Source: Tigriopus japonicus | Lineage: Eukaryota; Arthropoda; Copepoda; Harpacticoida; Harpacticidae | Length of the DNA stretch: 64,000 bases | Direction: 5' to 3' | Assembly (NCBI GenBank): GCA_010645155.1 | Contig: CM021320.1 | Span: forward strand, 8,136,270-8,200,269 | Shown here: positions 11,311 through 23,000 of the stretch, one piece after another | How positions within the stretch are numbered: position 1 is the stretch's first letter | Layout: each line of letters begins with the position of its first letter | Position numbers and translations under genes: made by a program | The notes under the pieces: generated by a model | Told to the model about the DNA's origin: nothing | The model's database searches: none | Seen by the model: only the letters and a program-made list of their open reading frames with translations

Positions 11311-11671
11311 AATATGTTTACAATGTTTAAAAATGGCAAAACATCCAAAGGGAAGCAATAAGAAGTAGCATCTCATTCATAAAATTTTCTTGTCCTATCC
11401 TAACAACTTGTTTGTCTTGTACTCAGACCTAATATGTTTGCAATGTAAAAAAATGGTAAAAGATCCAAAGAGAAGCAACAAGAAGTAGCATCTCATTCAT
11501 AAAATTTTCTTATCCTATCCTAACAACTTTTTTGTCTTGTACTCAGACCAAATATGTTTACAATGTAAAAAAATGGTAAAAGATCCAAAGAGAAGCAACA
11601 AGAAGTAGCATCTCATTCATAAAATTTTCTTATCCTATCCCAACAACTTTTTTTGTCTTGTACTCAGACCT
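11311..11671. repeat. Tandem repeat, 3 x 120 bp
   Basis: Three head-to-tail units start at 11311, 11431 and 11551, each beginning AATATGTTT(A/G)CAATG and ending TTGTACTCAGACC. Units 2 and 3 are nearly identical; unit 1 has several differences. There are no conserved open frames across the units. Confidence 0.9.
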
Positions 11672-11811
11672 GTGATGAAAATATAATGGAAATTACAACT
11701 AAGCAATTTTAATTTAATTTCCAATTTATTGTAAAATTAATTACAGTTTTGAAAGTAATTGACACGGGTCTGCTTGCACTGAGCTTTCAACGTTTCAATA
11801 GGGAACGCCCG

Positions 11812-11945
11812 CGAGGATTGAGGGGCCACAATTGACAGTCGTGAAAACAAACCAAATTTCGGGAGAGGGAAGGGTCATTAATTATTAGTCTCATATCTGA
11901 TGGTTTGTTCCTTTACCCAAATATTCACCAACATTAAACACCTCA
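11812..11945. repeat. Dispersed repeat, copy 1 of 2
   Basis: Starts GAGGATTGAGGGGCC and shares scattered blocks with 40849-41012: ACAAACCAAA/AAGAAACCAAAG, ATTAGT, TCTRATATCTG and CCAAATTTTCACCA. The second copy has an extra ~45 bp. An old unclassified interspersed repeat. Confidence 0.4.
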
Positions 11946-14508
11946 ATATGCTAAAACCGTGTTGAGTTGCTTAGCCCATTTTGGCAAATCCAAACCATTT
12001 CTTTTTAAGCTTCCATTCAAAATATCACAGTCCATGGAAATGATCCATTATTTACAGATGGGGATCATGGTTTGAACTTGGTTCAAAATAAGCTGAGTTT
12101 ATTGGTTTGAAAACACGGATATCACAAAATCAAATCCCCAGAAAGAAACAATAAATTTTGAATTTATCTTTATAAGCAACATCTAAGTATTAATATGATT
12201 CTTTGGAATCCCCTGAACAAGAAAGCATCTTGAAATTATTGTTTAGATCAATATTAGGTCCTACTTTCTTCAGACTTGATTGGGCTTGTTATTACATAGC
12301 CCTGAAATTGAATTTTGCATATAATTGACCCCGTCCCAGCCAAGATATCCGCGTGTGAAATGTAGATCGTTTTCATGACCTATACTCTTTGGATTAAAGA
12401 TGAAATAAAAACAAAATAGGCCCAGCAACTCCATACAACCAACAACATTGTATTACCTTTGGTGGAATGAATAAAAACGCTCACTCAACCACCTGTTCTT
12501 CACATCTCATTGAATGCATTTCAATCACGATTTGGAAATACCGTTTTTACCTATTAACACACCTAGGGTTATTTTGTGAAATTTATTTTCAAAATTTCGA
12601 AAACATAGGTAATGTGATAGAGTTTCCGATGATATGATGTTTAAGTGTCAGCATTTGCAAATACTGCACATGAGGCTAATAGTTCATTTCGGTGCTTGGA
12701 GCACGTCAAATATGACCTACTTGACACTTATGAACTCATACAAGAACAAATGACCCTTCACTTACGTTTGAATGACATCGGCTTGTTGTTGCAACATCGG
12801 TTCCGTTTATAACATACGTTGCCATATCTGTCCTTGAATGTCAAATCGAATTTGAGGAAAATGAAGGATGGGCAAATAAGGCTGTCATGATATCGAAAAT
12901 ATTTATAGCTCAACCGGTATGTTAACACCAAAAGGTAATGAAAATTTAATTTACTTATTTTCGGCATACACTTACGATACATCTGCCGTTACTAAAATGA
13001 CGAACTTTTATTATGTTGTTTGGCCAAGAAAATTGAATGCTAGACATTCCAATGTTCAACTTTCTATAGCGAAATAAATGAGCCTACACCTTTTAACGCA
13101 AGTCGCAAAAAACATCAATCAATGCTGTGACTGCAATCACATGTTAAGGCAAAAAAGAGCGAACCAAATTTCATTTTCCTCATGTTTTCCTTAAGTTCAC
13201 TTCAGTTAACCCTTACTAATAAAAACGGCCTCATTCTCGGATTAACGTCATTTGAGAGATTTTGCATGCTGTGATCGATACATTTCTAAGAAAGTGATTT
13301 TCAAACACGCATGAAGTTCATTTCGATGACTCAAAAAAGTCATTGAGATTTCTTTGCAATTGGCTGTATAAAGATCATTTATTAGTCTATTCCAACCATC
13401 CAGCAAAATGAATCTTGCGTTCGTTTCTTCTTTGAGTTCCGGACAAGTAAGGAAATGAGGCAAAAAACGGCAATCTAGTTTTGTCATGATTTGAAGACAC
13501 AATGCAGATAGACAGTAGACAGGGGTAGCTCCGAGAAATCTGATTGCCTTTGTGTGGAGAAATGGCGGACTGAATAACTTCTTGACAAACTTGACAACTA
13601 CAAGGCAAGAACATTCTTTGCCTCCAGTTTTCGGCCTCAAAAAAAAAAAAAGCGATTCAAGGTGTGAAAAATGTTTGTCTAAATAAATATACAAATGAGC
13701 TTAGCGACTCCAAATTGCGGTTTGTCACGATCATCCTTGGAAATCCAGTTTCTCAGTCTGTTGGGAAACCCAACAAATCTGTGTTTTCCGCGTATTACGT
13801 ATGCTGACTAAACTGTACAAGGACAAATGCGTTTTTGAGTCGTTTCAAAATTGCCCTCATTATGATGATGATTCGGTCTCGTTCTAAAGGCCCTTTTCAA
13901 AGATTGGTCTTTGAAGGTGCGTAAGTAAATGTCTTGTCTGTCAAGGGGAGACCTACAAAATACAACAACCAACGACAAATGGCTCTTTTTTTCTGGCCAT
14001 TTTTGCTCTACGACTTGTCTTGCTTTCGTACCAATAACTTTTTACACAACGAACCAAACTCAGTGAGCTGCTCCTGGTCAAGAGATTAGCCTCAAGAGAA
14101 GCGTCCTCAATAACGTTCCTTGAGGAACCTTTCGGAACGCGATCCTCTCAATGTAGTCTTTCAATACTGCCGTAGTATCCTTGGGAGTGCAGTACCTTCT
14201 TCCTGTTTGGTTGGAAAGTGAACTGGAACTGGAACAGGGACGTCCCACACGACGAACGGCGAGCACTCCATTTTCTTTGGCGGGAACTCAAGACACGAGA
14301 ACGGCCCACGGAAATCTCACGTGTCATTACAATGACTCGGGGTTTCATCCCCTCGTCATGAGGGCAGCACCCACTACCAGTTCCACTCAAAACCAGATAA
14401 AGAAATGCAGTAGTTGATTCTTCCACGGAACACCAAAAGTGATTCATTCCATGACTGAAGTCGGTGCAGTGATTACGACCAATCGAGTCGGAGAAAGCGG
14501 CTGAGATC
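11946..14508. other. Intergenic upstream of first candidate DNAI2 exon
   Basis: No supported gene. A 148-codon minus frame at 13248-13694 has no domain I recognise and overlaps another frame. The last 450 bp before 14509 are GC-richer and free of obvious repeats, compatible with a promoter or 5' untranslated region, but no TATA box or start motif could be fixed. Confidence 0.35.
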
Positions 14509-14738
14509 ATGGAAAAGCTAAAGCCCAAATGGGTTCAAGTGGATAACTTGAAACAATCTGATGGACAACCACCCTTGTCTCCAATGTCTCCTAGAATGAC
14601 GGAATACGCCCTTCAACAATACCAAGAAGATGTGACCGAGGCAATTAATCGAGAGAAGGACAACGTTCCAGAATCGAATACTTCTCGGCTCAAATTGAAG
14701 AAGCGACGAGTCTTTGGAAGAACCTCACGAGAACCCGA
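14509..14738 (+). CDS. DNAI2: Candidate alternative first exon of DNAI2
   Basis: The ATG at 14509 opens a 76-codon coding-like frame (MEKLKPKWVQVDNLK...), with an in-frame TGA at 14470 just upstream. It ends ...TSREP plus GA at a strong donor GTAAGA (14739). The two leftover bases fit the phase of the exon at 20827, so splicing there gives a 704-aa DNAI2 with an unusual basic, Ser-rich N-terminal extension. The frame has balanced codon use and no low-complexity bias. Known DNAI2 proteins start close to the 20827 exon, so this could be an alternative promoter, a clade-specific extension, or the first exon of another transcript. No other downstream partner exon was seen. Confidence 0.5.
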
Positions 14739-17055
14739 GTAAGAATACAATTGTCTTTCTAATTAACTTTCATGGGGGAGGGTTTTCCTCGTCTTTTGTC
14801 TTGGTAAACGTGAGCAAAGGCTCTCTCCTGACTCAGAAGAGGACTTCTGGGAAATCGAATAGAGAACACCAACGTTACCAATACTTGATCCAAATGTAAA
14901 TCATTTATGGGTCTGGAACGAAGAGTTCTTGGAGGAATTATGGCATTTGTATAATTGTAAATTTATAATTACCAGAACATGAAAACCTGTCACAGAGTAT
15001 CAATAGCCCCATAATTACGTCAAAAACAAGTATTGTTTTAGTATGGATGTGAACATTGACGTCTCAATTTATGCTTACAGTTGTATGTAAACTCAAGTGT
15101 TTTCACATTGAAAGCCATTTTTCAAGCACATGACGTTTCGAAAGCCATCACTTCAAAGTTGGAGCAAGAACCCTTCGTTAAAGCCCAAGAGCCTTGTGTG
15201 TTCCAGAATTGAAAATGGCTATAAAGTACGAAAATCTCGGAACACATCTCTTTTGAACTAAAGCTGCGCTTTGGATCCAGATTCGAAACAACTGAAACAA
15301 GAATTTTGATGCAAATCGTATTAGGCTACGCAGAAACTGGAACAAAAGGTTTATCTTCGTAGAAAATGGTCGAAATTTGTGCATGCTCCTTTTAACATCC
15401 CATGGGTCAAATGATTGAAAGGATTGCAGTTTTCCAGCAAATAAGACTTTGATTCCAAAGCTAGTTAGTTGATTTTCTTCGTTTATTTGCCAATTTTCAT
15501 TAAACATATTTGTCATTTTTACCGCAACATCAACTTTGACGAAACAAACAAAATCCGACGTAGAAGATTGAGATCCTAAATTTCTGAAGTATGAGATGAA
15601 AAAAGTATATCTTTCAACAGAGAATGAAATCTGAAAATCAGAAAAAAATTTCACCATTTCATTGGTCATTTTTGGTAAAATCTTACCAAACCTCTTCATG
15701 AGTTTTAAACAAGTTTTTGATAGTATCTCGCATTTCAATCCAGAACAGCTCCCTTTTGTTTTTGAGCATGAGTTCAAAGATTTTTTTTGTTAGGCATCAT
15801 GGTGAATGTTGAGGGGCATAATATTGTGCTAATGGAACGAGGTTTTAAATTATATTCTATAAGGTACAGATGAAGAATACATGTACCCGCTTTTTTTGGG
15901 AAATGAGTTCTTTATACGAGCTTAACGAATATTGTCGCTTCAGGACGAATTCAAGTTCTCAATCTACCGGTTGTTTCAAACCAAACGAAACACCTAAATA
16001 TATCATCTGTAACTCGTGATTGAAACCTAATACGGATTTCACATATATTGCAAATGATTGTCGAAACGATTGGCTTAAATAGTCAGTAAAAGCAATTTCC
16101 CCCGTACTTAATAGGAAGGGAACGATGATTTTCATGTAAAGGCCCATTGTGGAATACAAAAGTGACTTTGACTTTTTTCTCCCTCCCCAAATTTGGCTAA
16201 AATAAAAATAATAAATATGGTGACATTTAAGGGGAATAAATATTCCTGCATCTTAAGAATTGTTGTCTGCCGCGTCTTTTTGACTTTTGTACATTTTTTG
16301 TGAGATCAACCATTTCCGAGTTACGGACATGGTTTGTTCTCATAAAACAAGATAAAATCAAAGGACTTGTTCCATAGATTTTTCAAAGATATGCAAAGTC
16401 AAACCTATTGCAATTTAACCAAGATTTTTTATGAAAACAATTGACGTTATTCCTGCATTAAAAAAGGAGCATTTTTGTAGTTTAAGTCGAACTAATTTTA
16501 GTCTTCAATGTCCAAAAAAATGTGTTTGGGCTGTAAATGTAGCAATCAGCACCAAACAATCAAATAGACATACTATCCTGTATAACATCAAAAATCGAAC
16601 GTTTTTTAAAGAGAGTGTAGCATTCTTCCTGTTGCCTATCTTTGTTTACTGCTCGAAGTTAGAATCAAGAATTTTACAGAGTGGGAAGCTCATAAATGTT
16701 TAGTTTCAATGATTTGCCAATACAATACTTATTTAATCCCAAATTGGGGCCATTAGAAAAATGCTTTGGTAGAACGATCACCCATGAATTATGTGTTGAG
16801 CAACTAGATGCACTGTTAGTACATACAAGAATGCACCAAAGCATTGTCTGACAAAGCCAAGAATATCTGACGATGCAGAGTTCTCCTAATGTTGTAGAAT
16901 TTTGTCTTGTTCTGATTGTTAAAGACACATAGTACAAGTTAAACATTTGTACTTTTCCAGTTGTGATCTTTATGTAGCGCCTTCATCTCGATCTCTATTT
17001 TCGTCACAATACTGAGCTAAAATGTGGGGGTACTTGGTCATAGTGGGCCCAAATA
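14739..17055. other. Non-coding stretch, no supported gene
   Basis: Would be intronic if the 14509 exon is used. It contains a 199-codon minus frame at 15178-15777, the longest unassigned frame here. Its composition (Phe, Ser, Lys rich, no motif) suggests chance, so it is not called. Confidence 0.4.
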
Positions 17056-17215
17056 GGGCCCGGAAAAATATTTGTTTTCTCTGTGGAGCGGAAATTCCAG
17101 ACGTTTTAAGGAGCAAAATCAGCTGACGATCAAGCTCGTCGCTATCAGCTGACACTACGCTGTGATACACGGCTGGGAAATTTCTGCTCAACAGCAAAAC
17201 TATTTTTCGGGGCAC
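17056..17215. mobile_element. Palindromic MITE family B (GGGCCCGG ends), copy 1
   Basis: 160 bp with inverted halves: CTGTGGAGCGGAAAT, CCAGACGTTTTA and TCAGCTGA on the left, mirrored by TATCAGCTGA, GTGATACACGGCTGG and TTTCTGCTCAACAGC on the right. TA precedes the left end. Same family as 30434-30584, which is better preserved. Confidence 0.65.
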
Positions 17216-18065
17216 TCGGAATAGATTTTGACTTATAGGGTTGGGCTTTTTGACAAGTGTAGGGTACCGATCGTAAATTCCATTGCTTTTTATGCATGAA
17301 AGTGTCACTCTTGAATGGAGCACGTCAAAAATCAACTTCAAATTCAGCATTTTGACTTCTCATTGACGACTGTGTCCGGCCATTGACCAACAAATTTGAT
17401 ATGGCAACGCTACATCAACTTTTTAGAAACAAACTCTTCTCTCGCAAAAGTGTAGTAAGCCCTTTTTCCCAATGATTGGGGGCATTTCTCCTTGATAATC
17501 GAAAACTATTATTGACATAAATTCATTTTTTTATGTAACCCTGTAGTCGAAGCATGGGCGTGTCAGCTGACGCTTGCCCTTCATCCATACTTCTTGCCAT
17601 GGCCTTTTTTATGCCAAATTGAAGAAGATTCTGTTGTTGTTTTTAGTGTTCAACCAGATTTAACATCCTGTGACTTCATTGGGGTAAAAAGTGCAAAAGT
17701 TAATCGTTAGTTTTTACAACAACCTGCAAGACGTATGATCGGTATTATTTCACAATCCAGATTTAGTAACCCGAAACCCTATGTTTCCGTTGTTATACCT
17801 TTGAGAGATTCGCTGAAATGTAACCAATTTGAGAGCAGTTTTTTTGCCAAGTTCTGTTCCAATTTTGACCCCTTTTGCTCATGAAATAGTTTTTGTTGGT
17901 GACTCCAATATTGCCCTGCGAATCGTCGAATTTAATTTCCTTAATGGTTCTCAGTCAGTGGTGTGATGAAACTTCATTGGAGCCATTAAACTTCAAATCC
18001 ACAAACGTTTTTCCAACCATGAAATGCAAAATCTTGCTGGAGCAATCTCAGCTTTATGGCAAAAT

Positions 18066-18475
18066 CAAGAAGCCCTGAATTTCCTGGAGTGGGAGGCTAG
18101 CGATGAGGATTATTACATTCCGTAAAGACAAATCAATAGCGGTTTTTTGCCAATAGACTATGCCTCTAATGGGTAGAACACGCATTTTACTTTTCTGGTC
18201 AATCGAATATTAGAGTTAAAAGTTATGATCTGTCAAAGCTCAGTGCAAATCCAATGGAGGAAGAGTGAGGTATCCCTTTTCTGGTAATTGTTTGACCACG
18301 AAAAAGGGGCAAGCTCATTTACTCTATGATCTCTTAGGTACATATCTTAAAAAGGCGTAAATTTTCACTCCAGAAAACATTTAAGCTGAAAATTGAAATC
18401 CGTAATTTACCCAATCCAAACAAGGTCTCACTTGAAGTAGGGCGCCTCCTACTCCAGGAAATTCAGTGCTTCTTG
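18066..18475. mobile_element. CAAG-type foldback element, divergent copy
   Basis: Ends CAAGAAGCCCTGAATTTCC and, inverted, CAAGAAGCACTGAATTTCC. The arms extend inward (GGAGTGGGAGGC; inverted partner CCTCCTACTCC) over much of the 410 bp. The flanking 8-mers GGCAAAAT and GGCAGAAC look like a TSD with two changes. Same family as 9275-10010 and 62091-62540. Confidence 0.7.
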
Positions 18476-18777
18476 GGCAGAACGATCACGGTGCATGCTT
18501 GAAAAAAATCATTTGAAAAGATACAGAGCGCCCCATGTTGTTTACTCATCTCAAGATAGTACTATTATGAGTCATAATGATAGAGCATTTGAATGCTTGC
18601 ATGGAACATTTCTTTTGAACAATGTTTCTTGCTTTGAATGATTGATGATGAGAGAATGGGATGGCAAAAAAATCTTACATACTTAAAAGGTGATTTATAA
18701 TGATGTATTTAAATGTTCGTTCCTGTTGCACTTAAAAGCTCTCAATAGCTGAGAAATCTTCGTCGCCCTAATTTGGC

Positions 18778-18908
18778 TCCTTTTAGAGTTCTGAGGCTAG
18801 TTTTTTAAACACAAAAGATCGATCTCAAGGTAGTACTATAGTACTCTTAAGTCCGATCTTGAGATCGATCTTTGCGTCTAAAAAACTAGCCTCAGACCTC
18901 GAAAAGTG
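18778..18908. repeat. Long hairpin, ~55-bp arms
   Basis: CTGAGGCTAGTTTTTTA (from 18791) pairs with TAAAAAACTAGCCTCAG (to 18895). Inside, AGATCGATCTCAAG pairs with CTTGAGATCGATCT around a short centre with TAGTACTATAGTACT. The outer arms continue with CTTTTAGAGTT against an imperfect partner. It could be a foldback element or encode a strong RNA hairpin. Confidence 0.8.
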
Positions 18909-20056
18909 CAGATCCCTTGCACCACTAAATTCAATTTTGCACTTGTAAAGTTAACGTCTGCTAGGATTTTTCGAACAATTGTTTTTGGCTGGGATATTTC
19001 TTAACCAAAAACAATGTTTCGTTAGTCAAAAACATGAATCGAAATTGAAAAAAATGAAAACAGAATTGAAGATTATTGGACCGTACCGACAAAACCACAC
19101 GGGCAGGAGTTTTTGTTCTAAAATATTGCTACTTCTAAAAGACAACAAATATTTGAGCACCAAGTGAATTGTATTTAAAAGATTACTCCATGTGAATCCA
19201 TGTGATAACCGCTTTTTGCTAGGCTTAGTGAACCCAAAACCAGTATTTCGGCCGTTTTTCCAAAACATATTTTTTTGGTTACTGTTCCACGAGGATTCAA
19301 ACTACTTATTTAGAATGAATCAACATTTTCAAGTTGTTGGGTCCACACCATTCGAGTGAAATACTGAAAAGAAAATGATAAAGAAAGATTACATGATTGT
19401 TTGATAAACCTTCTTACACTAAACCCTAAAACGGATCTCCGGATTTTCAGTTGATTTTGGCGCAGAACAAAAGTTCCAAATTGTTTATTGATTGACTACC
19501 CACAACATTATCCAAATATTTAGAGGGGACCAAAAATTGAATTGAAGGAATACTTTAGGTTAAAATAATATCAAATAGGAGCCTCCATCACTGACCTATT
19601 TTCTTAGTCTATTTCAACAGTTGTCAAACTTCTTGCATTCCTCCAAAACGGCAAAATCCATTTCAAATCCTGACACCTCTTTAGCAACAACGTTACTTCA
19701 AACCTCCAATATTGTGAAATGCGAAATCTCTCAATAAATATCTTACATTCTTAAAAATACTCTCAACCATCCCAATACAAAACTTGTCCAATTGATTGGA
19801 ATTAGTTCTTTCGGACCTCTCTTTTCTCAACGAACCCCAAGAAAAGGGAGCAAGAGAAAGAAAGAGAGCCAACGTCACCTATTTTAATGGTGATCTAGAG
19901 CTGCTTAAAGGTGCATGGTTGGCGTTTTGCGTGATCGATAACCAGTTTACCCTACGTCAAGGAGAAAGTGCCCGAGAGCTTTTCCATCCAGAGTGACATC
20001 TTGCTCGAGAGAGATTTCGACCCCCAGAGAAACCTATCTCAAAGACCTAGAAAAAC
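18909..20056. other. Region upstream of DNAI2 proximal first exon
   Basis: No supported gene. A 66-codon plus frame at 19796-19996 sits in the likely 5' flank and lacks features. Promoter elements could not be assigned with confidence. Confidence 0.35.
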
Positions 20057-20088
20057 ATGGATTCAGAGTATGAGCGATATTCGGACGA
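20057..20088 (+). CDS. DNAI2: DNAI2 exon 1 (proximal start)
   Basis: Encodes [10 protein letters not shown] with an in-frame TAG three codons upstream. It ends in GA before donor GTAAGC, leaving two bases that complete a GAT codon in the next exon. The acidic start runs smoothly into DDISEKEVE. It is short, so it depends on phase and context; it competes with the 14509 exon. Confidence 0.6.
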
Positions 20089-23000
20089 GTAAGCACTGTA
20101 CATATCATTGCACTACCTAAATCAACTTTTCTCCACACTCTCCTCGCGGTATCAGATGCCAAGGAAAAGGTTTCCTCGACTTATCCGCACTTCATTGAGA
20201 AACCCTACTCTATTTTCTCAAATAATCATCTCTGAACATCTGGGATATTGTCATCAACCCCACAGATCTCTTCCAATTGATATTGTAAAGGGATCAAGAG
20301 GTTACAAGATTTGCATGTGCATGAACACCTTTACCCCTCGCAACTACAAATAACGTAGAACACGTTCGAAAAGGAAACAAAGTAGCTACTAATGAAATAA
20401 CTTAGAGGCCTTGTCGAATGTGAAGGTTTTAATTCTGGAGTTGATAGCGACGCAAACATGTCATGAAAACCAAATCACTCGAGCATGAAACTGGATGTCG
20501 AATGCTTCAAAATATCCGTCACATTTCGTTCGCAAAAGAAACCCTAGTGGTCCAGCAAATACGCTTTATTGTCGTAATTGGTCCGTTCAAATACGCCGGA
20601 CTCGTTTTCCAACATTGCAAAATCTAGGCCAAACCACGTTGAGGTTTCAAATTCGCACAATGTAGACGAATTTTGTAGGAAGTGATTGCATCAGCGATTC
20701 CTCTAATTGGCTAGCCGCATTTTCAGAGCAGATTTTAGTCGTAAAACATTGAATAACTCGATTTCATTAATTATTTCTTGACATGGTCATCTTCAAATAT
20801 CAATTAAAAAAAAACTGATTTTCTAGTGACGACATTTCCGAGAAAGAAGTCGAAATCAAATTGGAGATCTCGAAGAAAGCCGGTCTTTTGAATAAGCCGG
20901 TCAATTTTACGGATGTTCCAGCCAGGATCGATCAAGCTATCCCACCCAATCCCGGAATTTGGGATCACTATATCGACAAGAACCCGGTTCACAGAAGCGT
21001 TCAAGTGTCCTCGGAAATGTCAGAACATGAGGTATTACTACATATTTTTATTGTTGCCTTAACATGTTCAAATTTTATGTTTAGATTTGTTTGTTGGGAT
21101 CACAAGTGCTACAAAGCCGTTACAGCTGGAAATTACAAATTTAGGCTTACTATGCCCCTGGTTTCGATGCACTTAAAATAGTCAAGGCACTTTCCGAGGT
21201 GGCCAAGCCAGTTTGAAATTTCGACAATCTGGAAACTGGTTTGGAGTTTGGAGTCAACCCACTTTGGTTGTCGCTCCATTTATCCCGGAATGTCCAACGT
21301 TTATTAGTGTCACTTTGACATTAAGCCAAAAATCGAAATGCATCCCATAACCTGTCTTTGAACTAACGAGAGACCGTTTTCTGAAAACTCAAAATTTCCC
21401 AATAAGAGAAATTTGGTCGTAAGGCTCATCCAACCAATCATCCTTTTAGAGACAGAGCCAGCGCATTGTTTTCAAATGTTAATAATACACTCCTCTGCGA
21501 GACTGTCTCGCCAAAGAATCTATCATTAGTGGGACGAAAAACGAGTCGTCTGAAAAGAGCTTAAGCAACCACATCACGAGAAGAACCAGACATCCATACT
21601 CAATGGCCAGACTCGAACCTGGCCTGACGAGTTGACAACGTTTCTCTTTTCTACTCTCTTTCACAAATTCTGGTCTGGGCCAGTTCTTTGATCCCATCTC
21701 TTTTTCCCCCATTGTATATATACACTGTAGAAGCTCAGAGCTTGCTCGTTTCCATCCTGAGGGCCTTCTTGTTTTGGTTTTCCAGATCAACACGGAAAGA
21801 GCTGAGTATTTGAGTCAAGGCATGAATCACGCTGAAGGTGGATGGCCCAAAGACATCAATCCCAATGAGAACGATCAGACCATGCGATTCCGAAAGAAGG
21901 TAGAAAAAGACGACGCATACGTCTCATCGGTCTTGGGGCTCTGCACGGTGAGTGATTTGGTTAGTTAGTTAGTTAGTTAACTGCTGGTTAGTTAATGGTG
22001 CAAGCCACTCAGTTTTTGAACCATTGCCTAGAGAGAATTTGACCGCTTTAAGTGGCATCACGAGGAAAACGTCTGGAATGTGTACGACAACGAGAATGCT
22101 AGATGGATGAAAAAGGTTCACTGCCTCATTCATTGGTTTAGTTTGGTTTGGTTTGGATTGGCATGAGCCATGGTCGTCAATCATGAAGGGGAAATGCAGT
22201 GCAGGGATTGTTTATTCGAGTGTCATGAGTAGTGATGGGCAAAATATGCTTTTCTAATCTATTTCATGCTCTATACGAGTTTTTTGGCAAAACTTGTGGT
22301 TTTGAAGTTGCGGACGCAAACAAGGAAAAATTGTAAAATCAGTGACCAAGCATATATTAACCCTACTGTTTATTATGGCTGCTTAAATAATTATATTGAG
22401 AATCTTACTTGATGCTTAACTACACGTAAAAAGAGAACTTTTGCACATTTCACCCCAATGACAAATTTCACTTTTTACTTTTTCCACGGCTTCTTTTATA
22501 AATGAAGGGATATGTCCATGGCTGGGATTATAATTGAATATCAATAAAGTTTTTTTACATTTATTTTGAAAGAATGGTTCATGAAAGTTGGCACACAGAA
22601 TTGGGGTTTAACAGTCATTAATGTTGATTTGAAATTATCTTGGGATTTTTAGTGACCATTTTTAGATTTTAAGAGCATATTTTCGGAATTCTATAGCATG
22701 ATCTTTTAGCATTATTTTAGCATATTTTAGTGCCTAAAATGATATTTTTAAAGCATGTTTTTCCCGTCTCTAGTCATGAGGCATACGTAGAATACAGTAG
22801 ATGGTTTTGAAATGCGTGCTTCAGGATTTGAATAATGGAATGATCGTACACGTCGTACACCTCGAAAACCATTAAAGAGGTGGGAATGAAGCGGCTCTTT
22901 GGTTCAAGCTTTACAAGATAACCAACTGTGATGGGATGGGATGCAAGACTACTTTTAAAACAATTAGTAAACACATGCACTAACAGTCACCATTTCTAAC

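Noticed and set aside
13248..13694. 148-codon minus frame with a CxCxxC in an overlapping frame
   Set aside because: No coherent domain in either frame and no splice support.
15178..15777. 199-codon minus-strand open frame
   Set aside because: No motif, Phe/Ser/Lys-biased composition typical of AT-rich chance frames, no conserved start context or partner exons.
19920..20056. Possible RFX X-box upstream of DNAI2
   Set aside because: The nearest candidates (around GTGATCGATAACC) depart too far from the consensus to call.
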